Below, in pieces: positions 39,155 through 47,345 of a stretch of 64,000 nt of DNA (its first letter is position 1; the number at the start of each line of letters is the position of its first letter). This DNA comes from Vibrio hippocampi. Lineage in GTDB: Bacteria; Pseudomonadota; Gammaproteobacteria; Enterobacterales; Vibrionaceae. The translations under genes and the position numbers were made by a program. The notes under the pieces were generated by a model that was given only the letters and a program-made list of their open reading frames with translations, was not told where the DNA came from and ran no database searches. The stretch spans positions 558,001 through 622,000 of the forward strand of contig NZ_CAKLCM010000002.1 in assembly GCF_921292975.1 (NCBI RefSeq), given 5' to 3'.

Positions 39155-39697
39155 CTAAAGAGCTTCGCGGTTGTTGGAATCCCAATATTTTGTGAATCCT
39201 AATGCAGTAAATTCAATTCTCTTAAACTCTTCCCAGTAGTTAGTTTCAACCGTTACCGATTTGCTTTTTTTAAATTGATTGACGACGAACTGTAAACCCT
39301 CGTATGTTTGGGGTCTAAAGTAAACCATCGAAGGTCTCTCTTCCGTTCCAGCCACACAAAAACCTGTCATTTTCACAGGCTGGTTATTAAACTTATGAAC
39401 CGAAACTCCTTTTATCACGTGCTGACCTTCATTATTCAGGTCTTTTAACCTGTCATAGTCACAAATGCTCCGCGTTTCGTCATTAATCGAAAAGTAGTAA
39501 AAAAACGTAGTGATATTTCCTCTACTATCTCTGCTAACTTCTGCTACGCCAACTTTACTCAATTCAATGTCTTCATCAAAATTAAACATCATTACTTTGC
39601 CATTTGACCAAGAATTATCAGGTGCAATAACCCAAGCGGAATCAGCTAAGGCACTGAAACTAAATATAAAAATAAATATAGTAATTGTGTATTTCAT
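39155..39697 (-). CDS. Hypothetical secreted protein
   Basis: 180 residues with a clear signal peptide (TITIFIFIFSFSALADSA). The mature part contains two cysteines (SICDY and TGFCVAG) and many aromatic residues. No family recognised. Low GC relative to the core genes suggests transfer. It may be a cassette gene in reverse orientation. Confidence 0.6.
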   Translation of the reverse strand: MKYTITIFIFIFSFSALADSAWVIAPDNSWSNGKVMMFNFDEDIELSKVGVAEVSRDSRGNITTFFYYFSINDETRSICDYDRLKDLNNEGQHVIKGVSVHKFNNQPVKMTGFCVAGTEERPSMVYFRPQTYEGLQFVVNQFKKSKSVTVETNYWEEFKRIEFTALGFTKYWDSNNREAL

Positions 39698-40109
39698 TAA
39701 CAGTTCTTTCTATGTTTTTTATGCAAATTTAAACTGTACATTATACCCAATTGGCACAGCTCGGAAAAACTTAGAGTCATTCAGAAATGTAAATGCTTGG
39801 TCAAATCTTTAGCAGCTGGTTAGATTTGTTTGCTCGATGTGACAAGGGCTGACGGGTTACCTTGGCTCAAGCTTACGTCTCTTAGAGTATTCTACCTAGT
39901 TCATTTTCGTAGCCCTAATTTAGGCAAATATAGAAAATGATTGATTTCTAGTTTGCTATGGTGACTTTTCCCACAATTATTTGTTCATACTTCACATGAT
40001 TCGCCATAGGTGTTGAATTGCATATGAGCTTTGAGCATGATATACGGAAAGAAAAGTCGGAATTATTCCGTCTAATAAGCGTTAAGCGTATTTGAGAAAT
40101 GAGGAAAAA
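39698..40109. other. Gap before the SLATT gene, ending in a possible cassette junction
   Basis: 412 AT-rich bases with no ORF. GTTAAGC at 40081-40087 fits the GTTRRRY right boundary of an attC site and is preceded by TCTAATAAGC, as in Vibrio attC 3' ends. The 5' part of that upstream attC could not be recognised. Confidence 0.4.
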
Positions 40110-40724
40110 TTGGATACATATCAATATCTATATAAAAGAGTATCGGTGACATCGAAAGCTCGCTATGAAGCTAGTCGGCGCCTACGTTCACAAAGTTGGT
40201 TCTCACAATGGACTTTAGCTTATATGGCTATAGGTCAAATTATATTGTCAATGTTACCCATCTTTGAGTTAACCACCACATCGATATCAAGTAATGCTCA
40301 GAATGCAGTAGCTGTGTTTTTTGCAGTAGTAGTACTAGCGTACTCTCTATTGCTTGGTATGGGAGATTTCTCTGCACGATCAGCCAAAATACATCAATGT
40401 GGTTTGGAATTAGCTGAACTAGCAAGAGAATTGAAATTCATGGTCGACAGCAAGGCTAAGGTCGGCAGGAAGGAGTATCTTAGTTACGTGGGTCGCTACT
40501 ATCAGTGTTTAGGGCGTTACGAAAACCATAGTTCTCATGACTACACTGTTGCCAAAAAAGAGCATAAGAATGAATCGGCTAAAGAGGAAGACACTAAGAT
40601 TGATTGGTATGTAAACTTAGGCTGGACAGCCAAAATTTTTCTATATCGTATTTGGGACTTTTGTCATTATCCAATATCAATATTGATCATAACGGTCTGG
40701 ATATACACAGTTTGTTCATCGTAG
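40110..40724 (+). CDS. SLATT-domain membrane protein (probable defence effector)
   Basis: About 204 residues. The likely start is TTG at 40110 with GAGG upstream; another TTG at 40092 is possible. The N-terminal segment LYKRVSVTSKARYEASRRLRSQSWFSQ and the two helices that follow (YMAIGQIILSMLPIF and AVAVFFAVVVLAYSLLLGM) fit the SLATT_5 two-TM domain. A cytosolic helical part and a third C-terminal hydrophobic segment follow. SLATT proteins have been predicted to act as pore-forming effectors with nucleotide-sensing or reverse-transcriptase partners. No such partner is evident here. An attC site begins eight bases after the stop, so it is a gene cassette. Confidence 0.8.
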   Translation: MDTYQYLYKRVSVTSKARYEASRRLRSQSWFSQWTLAYMAIGQIILSMLPIFELTTTSISSNAQNAVAVFFAVVVLAYSLLLGMGDFSARSAKIHQCGLELAELARELKFMVDSKAKVGRKEYLSYVGRYYQCLGRYENHSSHDYTVAKKEHKNESAKEEDTKIDWYVNLGWTAKIFLYRIWDFCHYPISILIITVWIYTVCSS

Positions 40725-40731
40725 AAAATAC

Positions 40732-40850
40732 GCTTAACAAACAATTCAAGCAGACTCGCAATATTCGGCACTTTCGGTTTGAATTGACTTAAGTGTTTGC
40801 GGCACAATAGTTTCGTTAGGTGGGTATTGCTCACTTAATTGGACGTATGT
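40732..40850 (+). repeat. VCR-like integron attC site
   Basis: 119 bp directly after the SLATT stop. The left boundary is GCTTAAC (fits RYYYAAC) followed by AAACAATTCAAG. The right part reads CACTTAATTGGACGTATG, where CTTAATTG pairs with CAATTCAAG leaving one extrahelical base, as expected of attC. The right GTTRRRY box is altered to CGTATGT, so recombination may be weakened. The interior CTTTCGGTTTGAATTG and GTGTTTGCGGCA resembles Vibrio repeat sequences as remembered. Confidence 0.8.
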
Positions 40851-40864
40851 GCTTGAGAGGTACA

Positions 40865-41320
40865 ATGAAAATACCGACAGATTTAAAAATATTAGAGTAC
40901 ATTTTTAATCATTATATGGATGATTACTTGACTTATGAAACAACCAAAAATAGAGAAGCCAAAATCCATGTCCCAATCGATATAGACCATGTTGCCAAGC
41001 ATTTTGATATCGAAGGAGATTTAGTTTTTGGTCGCCTTTATTATCATTTAAATCCTAAATATCAACATGACAATTCTGACGGCATTACAAACTATTTGTT
41101 CAATTTGTCCGTGGGCAGAGACCGACATTGCATAAATTTCCCTATGCTGTCATCTATTGTTGCAGATCTGTCAAATGAGCATAGCCGTTTTAAATTGTCG
41201 TTAAATGTTGCAATATTAGCGGCGATAGTTTCTATTTTTTCTCTGGGGGTGGCAATCAAGTCAGAACTACTTAATAGTACAAATCAGATAGTTGAAGTAA
41301 TAGACGAACAACGCAAATAA
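40865..41320 (+). CDS. One-TM hypothetical protein in a gene cassette
   Basis: 151 residues starting at 40865 (GAGAGG upstream), 15 bases after the attC end, as is usual for cassette genes. The N-terminal 110 residues look soluble (DLKILEYIFNHYMDDY, helix-turn character). A membrane helix LNVAILAAIVSIFSLGVAI is followed by a short tail. Family not recognised. A small winged-helix-like fold in the N-terminal part is possible but unproven. It may partner the SLATT protein or be independent. Confidence 0.65.
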   Translation: MKIPTDLKILEYIFNHYMDDYLTYETTKNREAKIHVPIDIDHVAKHFDIEGDLVFGRLYYHLNPKYQHDNSDGITNYLFNLSVGRDRHCINFPMLSSIVADLSNEHSRFKLSLNVAILAAIVSIFSLGVAIKSELLNSTNQIVEVIDEQRK

Positions 41321-41370
41321 CAGGTATTTAAGAGTAATTTCAACTCTTGGCATTTTGGGTTTGGGTCTAA
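41318..41370 (+). repeat. Truncated attC (5' half)
   Basis: TAACAGGTATTTAAGAG followed by CAACTCTTGGCATTTTGGG and TTTGGGTC overlaps the stop of the one-TM gene. It resembles the left half of a Vibrio attC; the right half is missing. Confidence 0.6.
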
Positions 41371-41454
41371 TAATAGATCTATTCATCGAAATCGTTCTAC
41401 CTAGACTCAAGCTAGCCTTCTGTTCGACTAGCCAGAACATCTATAACACCCCCC

Positions 41455-41482
41455 AAAAAGCCATGCTTCAACATGGCTTTTT
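41455..41482. terminator. Bidirectional terminator hairpin
   Basis: AAAAAGCCATG-cttcaa-CATGGCTTTTT: an 11-bp stem with A and T runs, next to the gene remnants. Confidence 0.85.
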
Positions 41483-41611
41483 ACATCGCAACCCCTGCCT
41501 GTAACTTCATGGAAATCTTACTATCAACGATACCCATAAACTTTCTGCTGTTCTTAAGCTTGGCAATAAACGTAACGTCTTTTTTGTTACCGTCAAGCAC
41601 TGCGCCTGCCT
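41481..41611 (-). pseudogene. C-terminal gene remnant, minus strand
   Basis: A minus-strand frame reads VLDGNKKDVTFIAKLKNSRK and then FMGIVDSKISMKLQAGVAM before a stop. The terminator hairpin at 41455-41482 overlaps this stop. There is an in-frame TAG upstream and no start. Family not recognised. The antisense frame is also open in part, so orientation is likely but not certain. Confidence 0.4.
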
Positions 41612-41815
41612 AGCCAAGAGTACCGAGACCGTTCAGAGGCAGCGCTAAACAAATACACGCGCCGCATTTTGAGGCATCAACAACATAAAGTGGATTGCAA
41701 TGCTTGGTGTGACGAGTATCAAGCGTCTCAAGTTCTTGAAGCTCTTAAACGCTGGCACCGCCGAGTTATGATTGATGAGCTAAAAGCTAAGGGTTGGCAA
41801 CCTTCGCTGTTCTAG
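41612..41815 (+). pseudogene. C-terminal gene remnant, plus strand
   Basis: A plus-strand frame with no start reads SQEYRDRSEAALNKYTRRIL, later LEALKRWHRRVMIDELKAK and GWQPSLF before TAG. Basic and helical; could be the tail of a DNA-binding or replication protein, not identified. It abuts the minus-strand remnant. Confidence 0.4.
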
Positions 41816-41873
41816 TGTCGGTGACCAATAAATTTTGTTCGGAAATGGGTAACTTTACTAAAATCATCAGCAC

Positions 41874-42428
41874 TTATAATCGATATAACTCCTGACGATA
41901 GCTTTCTAAAGTTTCATCATCAATATAGGTGATGAATGGGTCAACTGACCCCTGATTCTTGTACAAGCAGATCATTTTGAAGATCGTTCTTCCGACTAGT
42001 TTGATAAAACTATTATCAAATCTATCTCTAGCCGTTTTCTCGTACAGGTATCGACCATTAAAGAAAACGTCCCGATACGCTTTGATTATCTCTATGTCTC
42101 GCTCATTGAATAGATGTGTTTTGATGGTTAATGGCACATTATCTAACAATGACACTAAATCGTGATTTTCTCTGGGCTTATTGCTTCGGTTGTATGCATA
42201 CTTGGTAATGTGTTCACTTTGAACTTCAGTTTCTACCGAATTGAAACTTTTGAGTATGATTTCTAATGCTAAACCAGATATTACGGAATGAACGCAATAC
42301 AAGCTATTTCTGCTTGAATCTGTGCACATCGTATGAAAGTCGAAGGCCTTCTCTAGCATTTGTTCTCTTGGCTTAAGCTTTTCACAGTCTATCTGTGTAT
42401 GTGAATTGTTGAGGTTAATAACTGCCAT
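41874..42428 (-). CDS. HEPN-like hypothetical protein
   Basis: 184 residues, mainly helical. SVISGLALEIILKSF followed about 30 residues later by HDLVSLLDNVP, then RDVFFNGRYLYE, resembles the helical arrangement of HEPN proteins (alpha-helix with ALExxLK, later HxLxxL). Many HEPN proteins are toxins or RNases in defence systems, but the canonical Rx4-6H catalytic motif is not clear here. AT-rich, like the rest of the island. Confidence 0.6.
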   Translation of the reverse strand: MAVINLNNSHTQIDCEKLKPREQMLEKAFDFHTMCTDSSRNSLYCVHSVISGLALEIILKSFNSVETEVQSEHITKYAYNRSNKPRENHDLVSLLDNVPLTIKTHLFNERDIEIIKAYRDVFFNGRYLYEKTARDRFDNSFIKLVGRTIFKMICLYKNQGSVDPFITYIDDETLESYRQELYRL

Positions 42429-42518
42429 TCAAGATACCTTTGTTGTTATGGTACACGTCATCTCTTGCAATACTAAAATAGAGGTTTCAATTCGGTTGAT
42501 GCAGCCCGCCTAATACTG

Positions 42519-42687
42519 TTAGCTTTGATCGGCTATAGTAAATCCGTAAGAAGATAGGCGATAAAGTATGCCATCGTAATGCTCGATTACTTGAGCAGGT
42601 TTAAGTTCATTTATAATAGATTTAGCTTGTGCGATGTTACGTTGCTAAACACTTAGTAACTTGTATTGCTTCTTCACTTAGCTTCAT
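42519..42687 (-). pseudogene. Frameshifted small gene
   Basis: From an ATG with AGAGG upstream the frame reads MKLSEEAIQVTKCLAT and stops. A shifted frame then continues RNIAQAKSIINELKPAQVIE and HYDGILYRLSSYGFTIADQS to a stop. The two halves look like one former protein of about 56 residues. Family unknown. Confidence 0.5.
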
Positions 42688-42894
42688 GTATTCGAACCTC
42701 TTTCTGGTTAATTTGTGAACATTATATCGGCGAGTTTTTTGGTTGTAAAAAACCTGACAGTATTGGCTTAGTCTAAAACGATGTTAGCAAAGAATGGGGA
42801 AAAAGCATGCCAGAGTGCCAAACAGTAACGTTCTGGACACTTTTAAGGCAGAAAGTGAAACGGGTTAAAAATCAGACTGTAACGACTTGGGACA

Positions 42895-42911
42895 ATTGCT
42901 ATTTTAAAAAC
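42895..42911. repeat. Right copy of the 17-bp direct repeat
   Basis: ATTGCTATTTTAAAAAC, identical to 38537-38553. It lies about 390 bp before uvrB and probably marks the right edge of the insertion. The gap 42688-43301 has no gene. Confidence 0.7.
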
Positions 42912-42998
42912 AGTGACTTGCTTCCATCACGGCGATAAAAAACAGATAAAATGGTCTTTACTTTTCTGGATGCCTTGTCTCATCAGAGTCGGAGTTAG

Positions 42999-43085
42999 TT
43001 ATCCACCAAATTTGTGGATAAACTTGTTAATAGTGGTACTTTAAGACGATTGAGCAAGATTGTATGACAAATAATTTGTGAATAA
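42999..43085. promoter_or_regulatory. DnaA-box cluster upstream of uvrB
   Basis: TTATCCACC (42999-43007) and the inverted TGTGGATAA (43013-43021) face each other across five bases. A third inverted box, TGTGAATAA, is at 43077-43085. The E. coli uvrB promoter region is also known to hold a DnaA box. No clear LexA box (CTGT-N8-ACAG) was found by eye. Confidence 0.65.
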
Positions 43086-43301
43086 CTTTGTCAGTGATTA
43101 TTTAAGTGGCTGTTTTGCTTATTTTTATATTTAGGTTGTTGATTGGTGTCCTTATTTGTTCGTCAATTCAATCGCTAAAGTCTCAGTAAGTTGGGGAAAA
43201 AGTGTGGAAAACCTGAGAAATGTTTTTCAACGCGCGACTTGAGGTTGCAAATTTTGTCAGCTAGATGTGAAATACAGCCAAGAATCAAAAAGGGCGCATT
43301 C

Positions 43302-45332
43302 ATGGATAAATATTTTCAACTCTCCTCTGAGTATCAACCCTCAGGAGATCAACCAGCAGCGATAGAGAAACTGTTTGATGGCTTGGAGTCAGGGTTAGCT
43401 CACCAAACCTTATTAGGAGTGACGGGCTCGGGCAAAACATTCACATTGGCGAATGTGATAGCGCAAGCACAGCGCCCGGCAATAGTGTTAGCCCCGAATA
43501 AGACGCTGGCGGCACAGCTTTATGGTGAGATGAAGTCTTTCTTTCCAAATAATGCGGTTGAATATTTTGTTTCTTACTATGATTACTATCAACCGGAAGC
43601 GTATGTGCCGACCACGGATACCTTTATAGAAAAAGACTCTTCTGTGAATGCGCATATCGAACAGATGAGGCTATCAGCGACTAAGGCACTGCTAGAGCGT
43701 AAAGATGCCATTATTGTCGCCTCTGTATCGGCGATTTATGGCCTGGGCGATCCCGATTCTTATCTAAAAATGATGCTGCACGTTACCCGAGGCGATGTTA
43801 TCGATCAGCGCGCGATCCTAAGACGCTTAGCAGAGCTACAATATACCCGTAACGATATGACCTTTGAACGGGGTCATTTCAGAGTACGTGGCGAGGTGAT
43901 TGACATATTCCCGGCAGAATCTGAGCAAGAGGCGGTTCGCTTGGAGATGTTTGATGAAGAGGTTGAGTGCATTAGCTTATTTGACCCGTTAACCGGGGCG
44001 ATTACCCAAAGAGATCTCGCTCGTTTCACTATTTATCCCAAAACGCACTATGTCACCCCAAGAGAACGTATCCTTGAGGCGATTGAAAATATTAAATTGG
44101 AACTCGCTCAGCGCCAACAGTTTCTCAAAGACAGTAACAAACTGCTGGAAGAGCAGCGTATTAGTCAACGGACCCAGTTCGATATCGAGATGATGAATGA
44201 GCTGGGCTTTTGCTCGGGTGTTGAAAACTACTCAAGATACCTCAGTGGTCGCAGTGAAGGGGAGCCGCCACCGACGCTATTTGACTATCTGCCAGCCGAT
44301 GGTCTACTTATCATTGACGAATCCCATGTTACCGTGCCACAAATTGGTGCGATGTATAAAGGCGACCGATCTCGCAAGGAGACATTAGTCGAGTACGGTT
44401 TTAGATTGCCGTCAGCATTGGATAACCGCCCACTGAAATTTGACGAATTTGAGAGCTTAGCGCCGCAGACGATTTTTGTTTCCGCGACACCAGGACCTTA
44501 CGAATTGGAGAAATCGGGCACTGATATTGCTGACCAAGTGGTTCGCCCTACCGGTTTGTTGGACCCAGAAATTGAAGTCAGACCAGTCGCGACTCAAGTT
44601 GATGATTTACTCTCAGAAGTAAGAGCTCGCGCCGCAATTGAGGAGCGAGTGCTCGTCACCACGCTGACCAAAAGGATGGCAGAAGATCTCACCGAGTACT
44701 TGGCTGAGCACGATGTGCGGGTTCGCTATCTGCACTCAGATATTGATACGGTTGAGCGTGTAGAAATCATTCGCGATCTGCGCTTAGGTGAGTTTGATGT
44801 TCTGGTGGGCATTAACTTGCTTCGTGAGGGTTTGGACATGCCAGAAGTTTCATTAGTTGCCATTCTTGATGCGGATAAAGAAGGCTTCTTGCGTTCGGAG
44901 CGCTCATTGATTCAGACCATAGGGCGAGCAGCACGTAACCTCAAAGGTAAAGCGATCCTTTATGGTGATACGATTACTAAGTCGATGAAAAGAGCGATTG
45001 ACGAGACGGAACGTCGCAGAGAAAAGCAGGATGCCTACAACAAACAGCATAATCTGGTACCTCAAGCGCTAAAACGCAACGTTAAAGATATTATGGAGCT
45101 CGGTAGCGTCACCAAAGGCAATAAAGCGAAGGCGAGTAAACAGGTTCCGTTGTCGAAAGTGGCAGAGCCTTCGCAAAGCTATGTCGCGTTGTCTCCACAA
45201 GATATTGAGAAGCAGATCCAAGCGCTTGAAACGCAGATGTACCAGCACGCACAGAACCTAGAATTTGAAGCAGCCGCAGAAAAACGTGATGAGATAGAGA
45301 AGCTTCGACAACATTTCATCGTAAATAGTTAA
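43302..45332 (+). CDS. uvrB: Excinuclease ABC subunit B
   Basis: The damage-verification helicase of nucleotide excision repair. The start is 43302 ([17 protein letters not shown], 676 residues); an in-frame GTG at 43191 adds an unrelated leader. Walker A is [10 protein letters not shown], the beta-hairpin follows [24 protein letters not shown] is the Walker B, and the C-terminal UVR motif lies in [13 protein letters not shown]. Confidence 0.97.
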   Translation: MDKYFQLSSEYQPSGDQPAAIEKLFDGLESGLAHQTLLGVTGSGKTFTLANVIAQAQRPAIVLAPNKTLAAQLYGEMKSFFPNNAVEYFVSYYDYYQPEAYVPTTDTFIEKDSSVNAHIEQMRLSATKALLERKDAIIVASVSAIYGLGDPDSYLKMMLHVTRGDVIDQRAILRRLAELQYTRNDMTFERGHFRVRGEVIDIFPAESEQEAVRLEMFDEEVECISLFDPLTGAITQRDLARFTIYPKTHYVTPRERILEAIENIKLELAQRQQFLKDSNKLLEEQRISQRTQFDIEMMNELGFCSGVENYSRYLSGRSEGEPPPTLFDYLPADGLLIIDESHVTVPQIGAMYKGDRSRKETLVEYGFRLPSALDNRPLKFDEFESLAPQTIFVSATPGPYELEKSGTDIADQVVRPTGLLDPEIEVRPVATQVDDLLSEVRARAAIEERVLVTTLTKRMAEDLTEYLAEHDVRVRYLHSDIDTVERVEIIRDLRLGEFDVLVGINLLREGLDMPEVSLVAILDADKEGFLRSERSLIQTIGRAARNLKGKAILYGDTITKSMKRAIDETERRREKQDAYNKQHNLVPQALKRNVKDIMELGSVTKGNKAKASKQVPLSKVAEPSQSYVALSPQDIEKQIQALETQMYQHAQNLEFEAAAEKRDEIEKLRQHFIVNS

Positions 45333-45421
45333 CATTAAACAAGCTCTTTGATAGCCTTATAAAAAATATTATTAAAATGACCGCCTTGTGCTTAACGAAT
45401 ACACGGGGCAGTCGATACAAC

Positions 45422-45440
45422 ACAACGATAGTTAACTAGG
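45422..45440 (+). promoter_or_regulatory. Probable Qrr sRNA pairing site in the luxO leader
   Basis: ACAACGATAGTTAACTAGG lies four bases before the luxO ATG. Against the conserved Qrr core as remembered (CCTAGCCAACTGACGTTGT), 16 of 19 positions pair. Qrr RNAs are known to repress luxO by such pairing. Confidence 0.6.
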
Positions 45441-45444
45441 ACTT

Positions 45445-46842
45445 ATGCAAAATAACCTTACCGAACCTAAGTCGCGCTATCTACTGATGGTAGAAGACAC
45501 CGCTTCGGTTGCTGCACTTTATCGGTCATACTTAGCCCCTTTAGGTATTGATATCAATATTGTTGGCAATGGACGCGATGCGATAGACAGTCTTGCCCAT
45601 AGAACGCCAGACTTAATTTTGCTCGACCTGCGCCTGCCTGACATGACCGGTATGGATGTGTTGGATAAAGTGACACAGTTCAACCCCGATGTTCCGGTGA
45701 TCTTTATGACCGCCCATGGTTCGATTGATACTGCGGTCGATGCCATGCAGCATGGGGCGCAAGATTTTTTGATTAAACCCTGTGAACCTGACCGCTTAAG
45801 GATCACGGTGACTAATGCCATCCGCAAAGCCTCCAAGCTAAAGCAAGAGTTTAACGATACAGGTACTCAGACCTATCAAGGCTTTATTGGCAGTAGCCAA
45901 ACCATGCTAGCGGTTTATCGCACCATTGACTCTGCCGCTTCGAGTAAAGCCAGTATCTTTATCACCGGGGAAAGTGGTACGGGTAAAGAGGTGTGCGCTG
46001 AGGCAATTCACGCCGCCAGTAAAAGAGGGGATAAACCGTTTATTGCCATTAACTGTGCCGCGATTCCTAAGGATCTTATTGAGAGCGAACTGTTTGGTCA
46101 CGTCAAAGGCGCATTTACTGGAGCAGCAGGTGACAGACAAGGGGCTGCAGAGCTTGCCGATGGCGGCACCTTGTTTCTTGATGAACTGTGTGAGATGGAT
46201 TTAGAGCTACAGACTAAATTGTTGCGCTTTATTCAGACTGGTACGTTTCAGAAAGTGGGATCTTCAAGCATGAAGAAAGTCGATGTCCGCTTTGTTTGTG
46301 CGACTAACCGTGACCCTTGGCAAGAGGTTCAAGCCGGTCGTTTTCGAGAAGATTTGTATTACCGCCTTTATGTTATCCCACTTCATCTGCCGCCCTTGCG
46401 AGAGCGTGAAGACGACGTCATCGAAATTGCCTACTCTTTACTAGGTTTCATGTCTTATGAAGAAGGGAAAAGTTTTGTTCGCTTTGCGCCTGAAGTGATT
46501 GAGCGATTTACGCAATACGAATGGCCGGGCAATGTCCGCCAGTTGCAAAATGTGCTGCGTAACGTTGTGGTACTTAATCAGGGCAAAGAGATCCGTCTTG
46601 ATATGCTGCCACCGCCACTCAATGTGCCAATTGAAGAAGATAAGGTGGTCGCTCAGGTAACAAGTAGCCACTTAACACCGGAAAATATCTTGCCACTGTC
46701 CAAGATAGAGCGAATAGCGATAGAAAGTGCCATTAAAGCCTGTGATGGCAATATCCCTCAAGCGGCTAAGTATTTGGATGTGAGTCCATCGACGATTTAC
46801 CGTAAGATTCAAGCCTGGACGGCGAATGAGGCACAAGCATAA
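45445..46842 (+). CDS. luxO: Quorum-sensing sigma-54 response regulator LuxO
   Basis: At low cell density phospho-LuxO activates sigma-54-dependent qrr sRNA genes. It has 465 residues. The receiver domain has phosphoacceptor Asp61 in [10 protein letters not shown]. The AAA+ domain has Walker A GESGTGKE and the sigma-54 contact loop GAFTGA. The C terminus has a Fis-type HTH ([18 protein letters not shown]). It follows uvrB after 112 bp and overlaps luxU by one base. Confidence 0.97.
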   Translation: MQNNLTEPKSRYLLMVEDTASVAALYRSYLAPLGIDINIVGNGRDAIDSLAHRTPDLILLDLRLPDMTGMDVLDKVTQFNPDVPVIFMTAHGSIDTAVDAMQHGAQDFLIKPCEPDRLRITVTNAIRKASKLKQEFNDTGTQTYQGFIGSSQTMLAVYRTIDSAASSKASIFITGESGTGKEVCAEAIHAASKRGDKPFIAINCAAIPKDLIESELFGHVKGAFTGAAGDRQGAAELADGGTLFLDELCEMDLELQTKLLRFIQTGTFQKVGSSSMKKVDVRFVCATNRDPWQEVQAGRFREDLYYRLYVIPLHLPPLREREDDVIEIAYSLLGFMSYEEGKSFVRFAPEVIERFTQYEWPGNVRQLQNVLRNVVVLNQGKEIRLDMLPPPLNVPIEEDKVVAQVTSSHLTPENILPLSKIERIAIESAIKACDGNIPQAAKYLDVSPSTIYRKIQAWTANEAQA

Positions 46843-47186
46843 TGGAGATGAATACCAAAACCATCGACTCTTTGCGTAATGAAATCGGGGCGGATAACCT
46901 ACCGATTTTACTGGGGATATTTACCTCAGAGCTTGAACAGTATCAAGCCGCGTTGACCACAGAGACAGAGCAGGCAAGTCAGTTCCAAGAAATTTGCCAT
47001 TCATTGAAAAGTAGCGCAGCCAGTTTTGGCGCTGAAGATCTTTGTCAGGTGGCGACGGAGGTCGACGACGAAGTCAAGGATGGCGCGTATCGTCACGACC
47101 TAGCAAGGGTTGATGCGTTCTTACTGCTGTTACAGCGTACACTTGGCTGTTATCAACAAGTCCTTGCCACGCTGGAGTCTGATTAA
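46842..47186 (+). CDS. luxU: Quorum-sensing phosphotransfer protein LuxU
   Basis: A 114-residue single-domain HPt protein that passes phosphate between the hybrid sensors (LuxN/LuxQ/CqsS type) and LuxO. The phosphorylated His53 lies in EICHSLKSSAASFGAEDL. Its ATG shares an A with the luxO stop. Confidence 0.95.
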   Translation: MEMNTKTIDSLRNEIGADNLPILLGIFTSELEQYQAALTTETEQASQFQEICHSLKSSAASFGAEDLCQVATEVDDEVKDGAYRHDLARVDAFLLLLQRTLGCYQQVLATLESD

Positions 47187-47190
47187 TATC

Positions 47191-47231
47191 AACCATCACA
47201 GTGGCTCAACCGAGTCGTCACTGTGATGGTT
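47191..47231 (+). terminator. Terminator of luxOU
   Basis: AACCATCACAGTG and CACTGTGATGGTT form a 13-bp perfect stem, followed by TGTTGCTTT. Confidence 0.8.
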
Positions 47232-47250
47232 GTTGCTTTATGTTGTCCCC

Positions 47251-47345
47251 TCGATATTTTGTTCACTCAATATTTTGCTCAGCCAATGTTTATCTCAACT
47301 CAATGTTTTCCTTAAGTTAATATTTCCCCTTAAGTCGATGTTTAC
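47251..47345. repeat. Degenerate tandem repeats between luxU and the YvcK-like gene
   Basis: About five units of 16-18 nt built on CAATGTTTTCCTTAAGTT, running into the last codons of the YvcK-like gene. The core ATGTT...TTAAG resembles the units at 1007-1066. Confidence 0.65.

Noticed and set aside
43191..43301. N-terminal extension of UvrB
   Set aside because: UvrB proteins begin near MDKYF; the 37 extra residues show no similarity to the family.
42688..43301. LexA box upstream of uvrB
   Set aside because: No CTGT-N8-ACAG arrangement was found by eye, although uvrB is SOS-controlled in E. coli.
45333..45444. A qrr1 gene on the minus strand
   Set aside because: The apparent Qrr-core match is the reverse complement expected of a target site, and the 5' stem and terminator of a Qrr RNA are absent.
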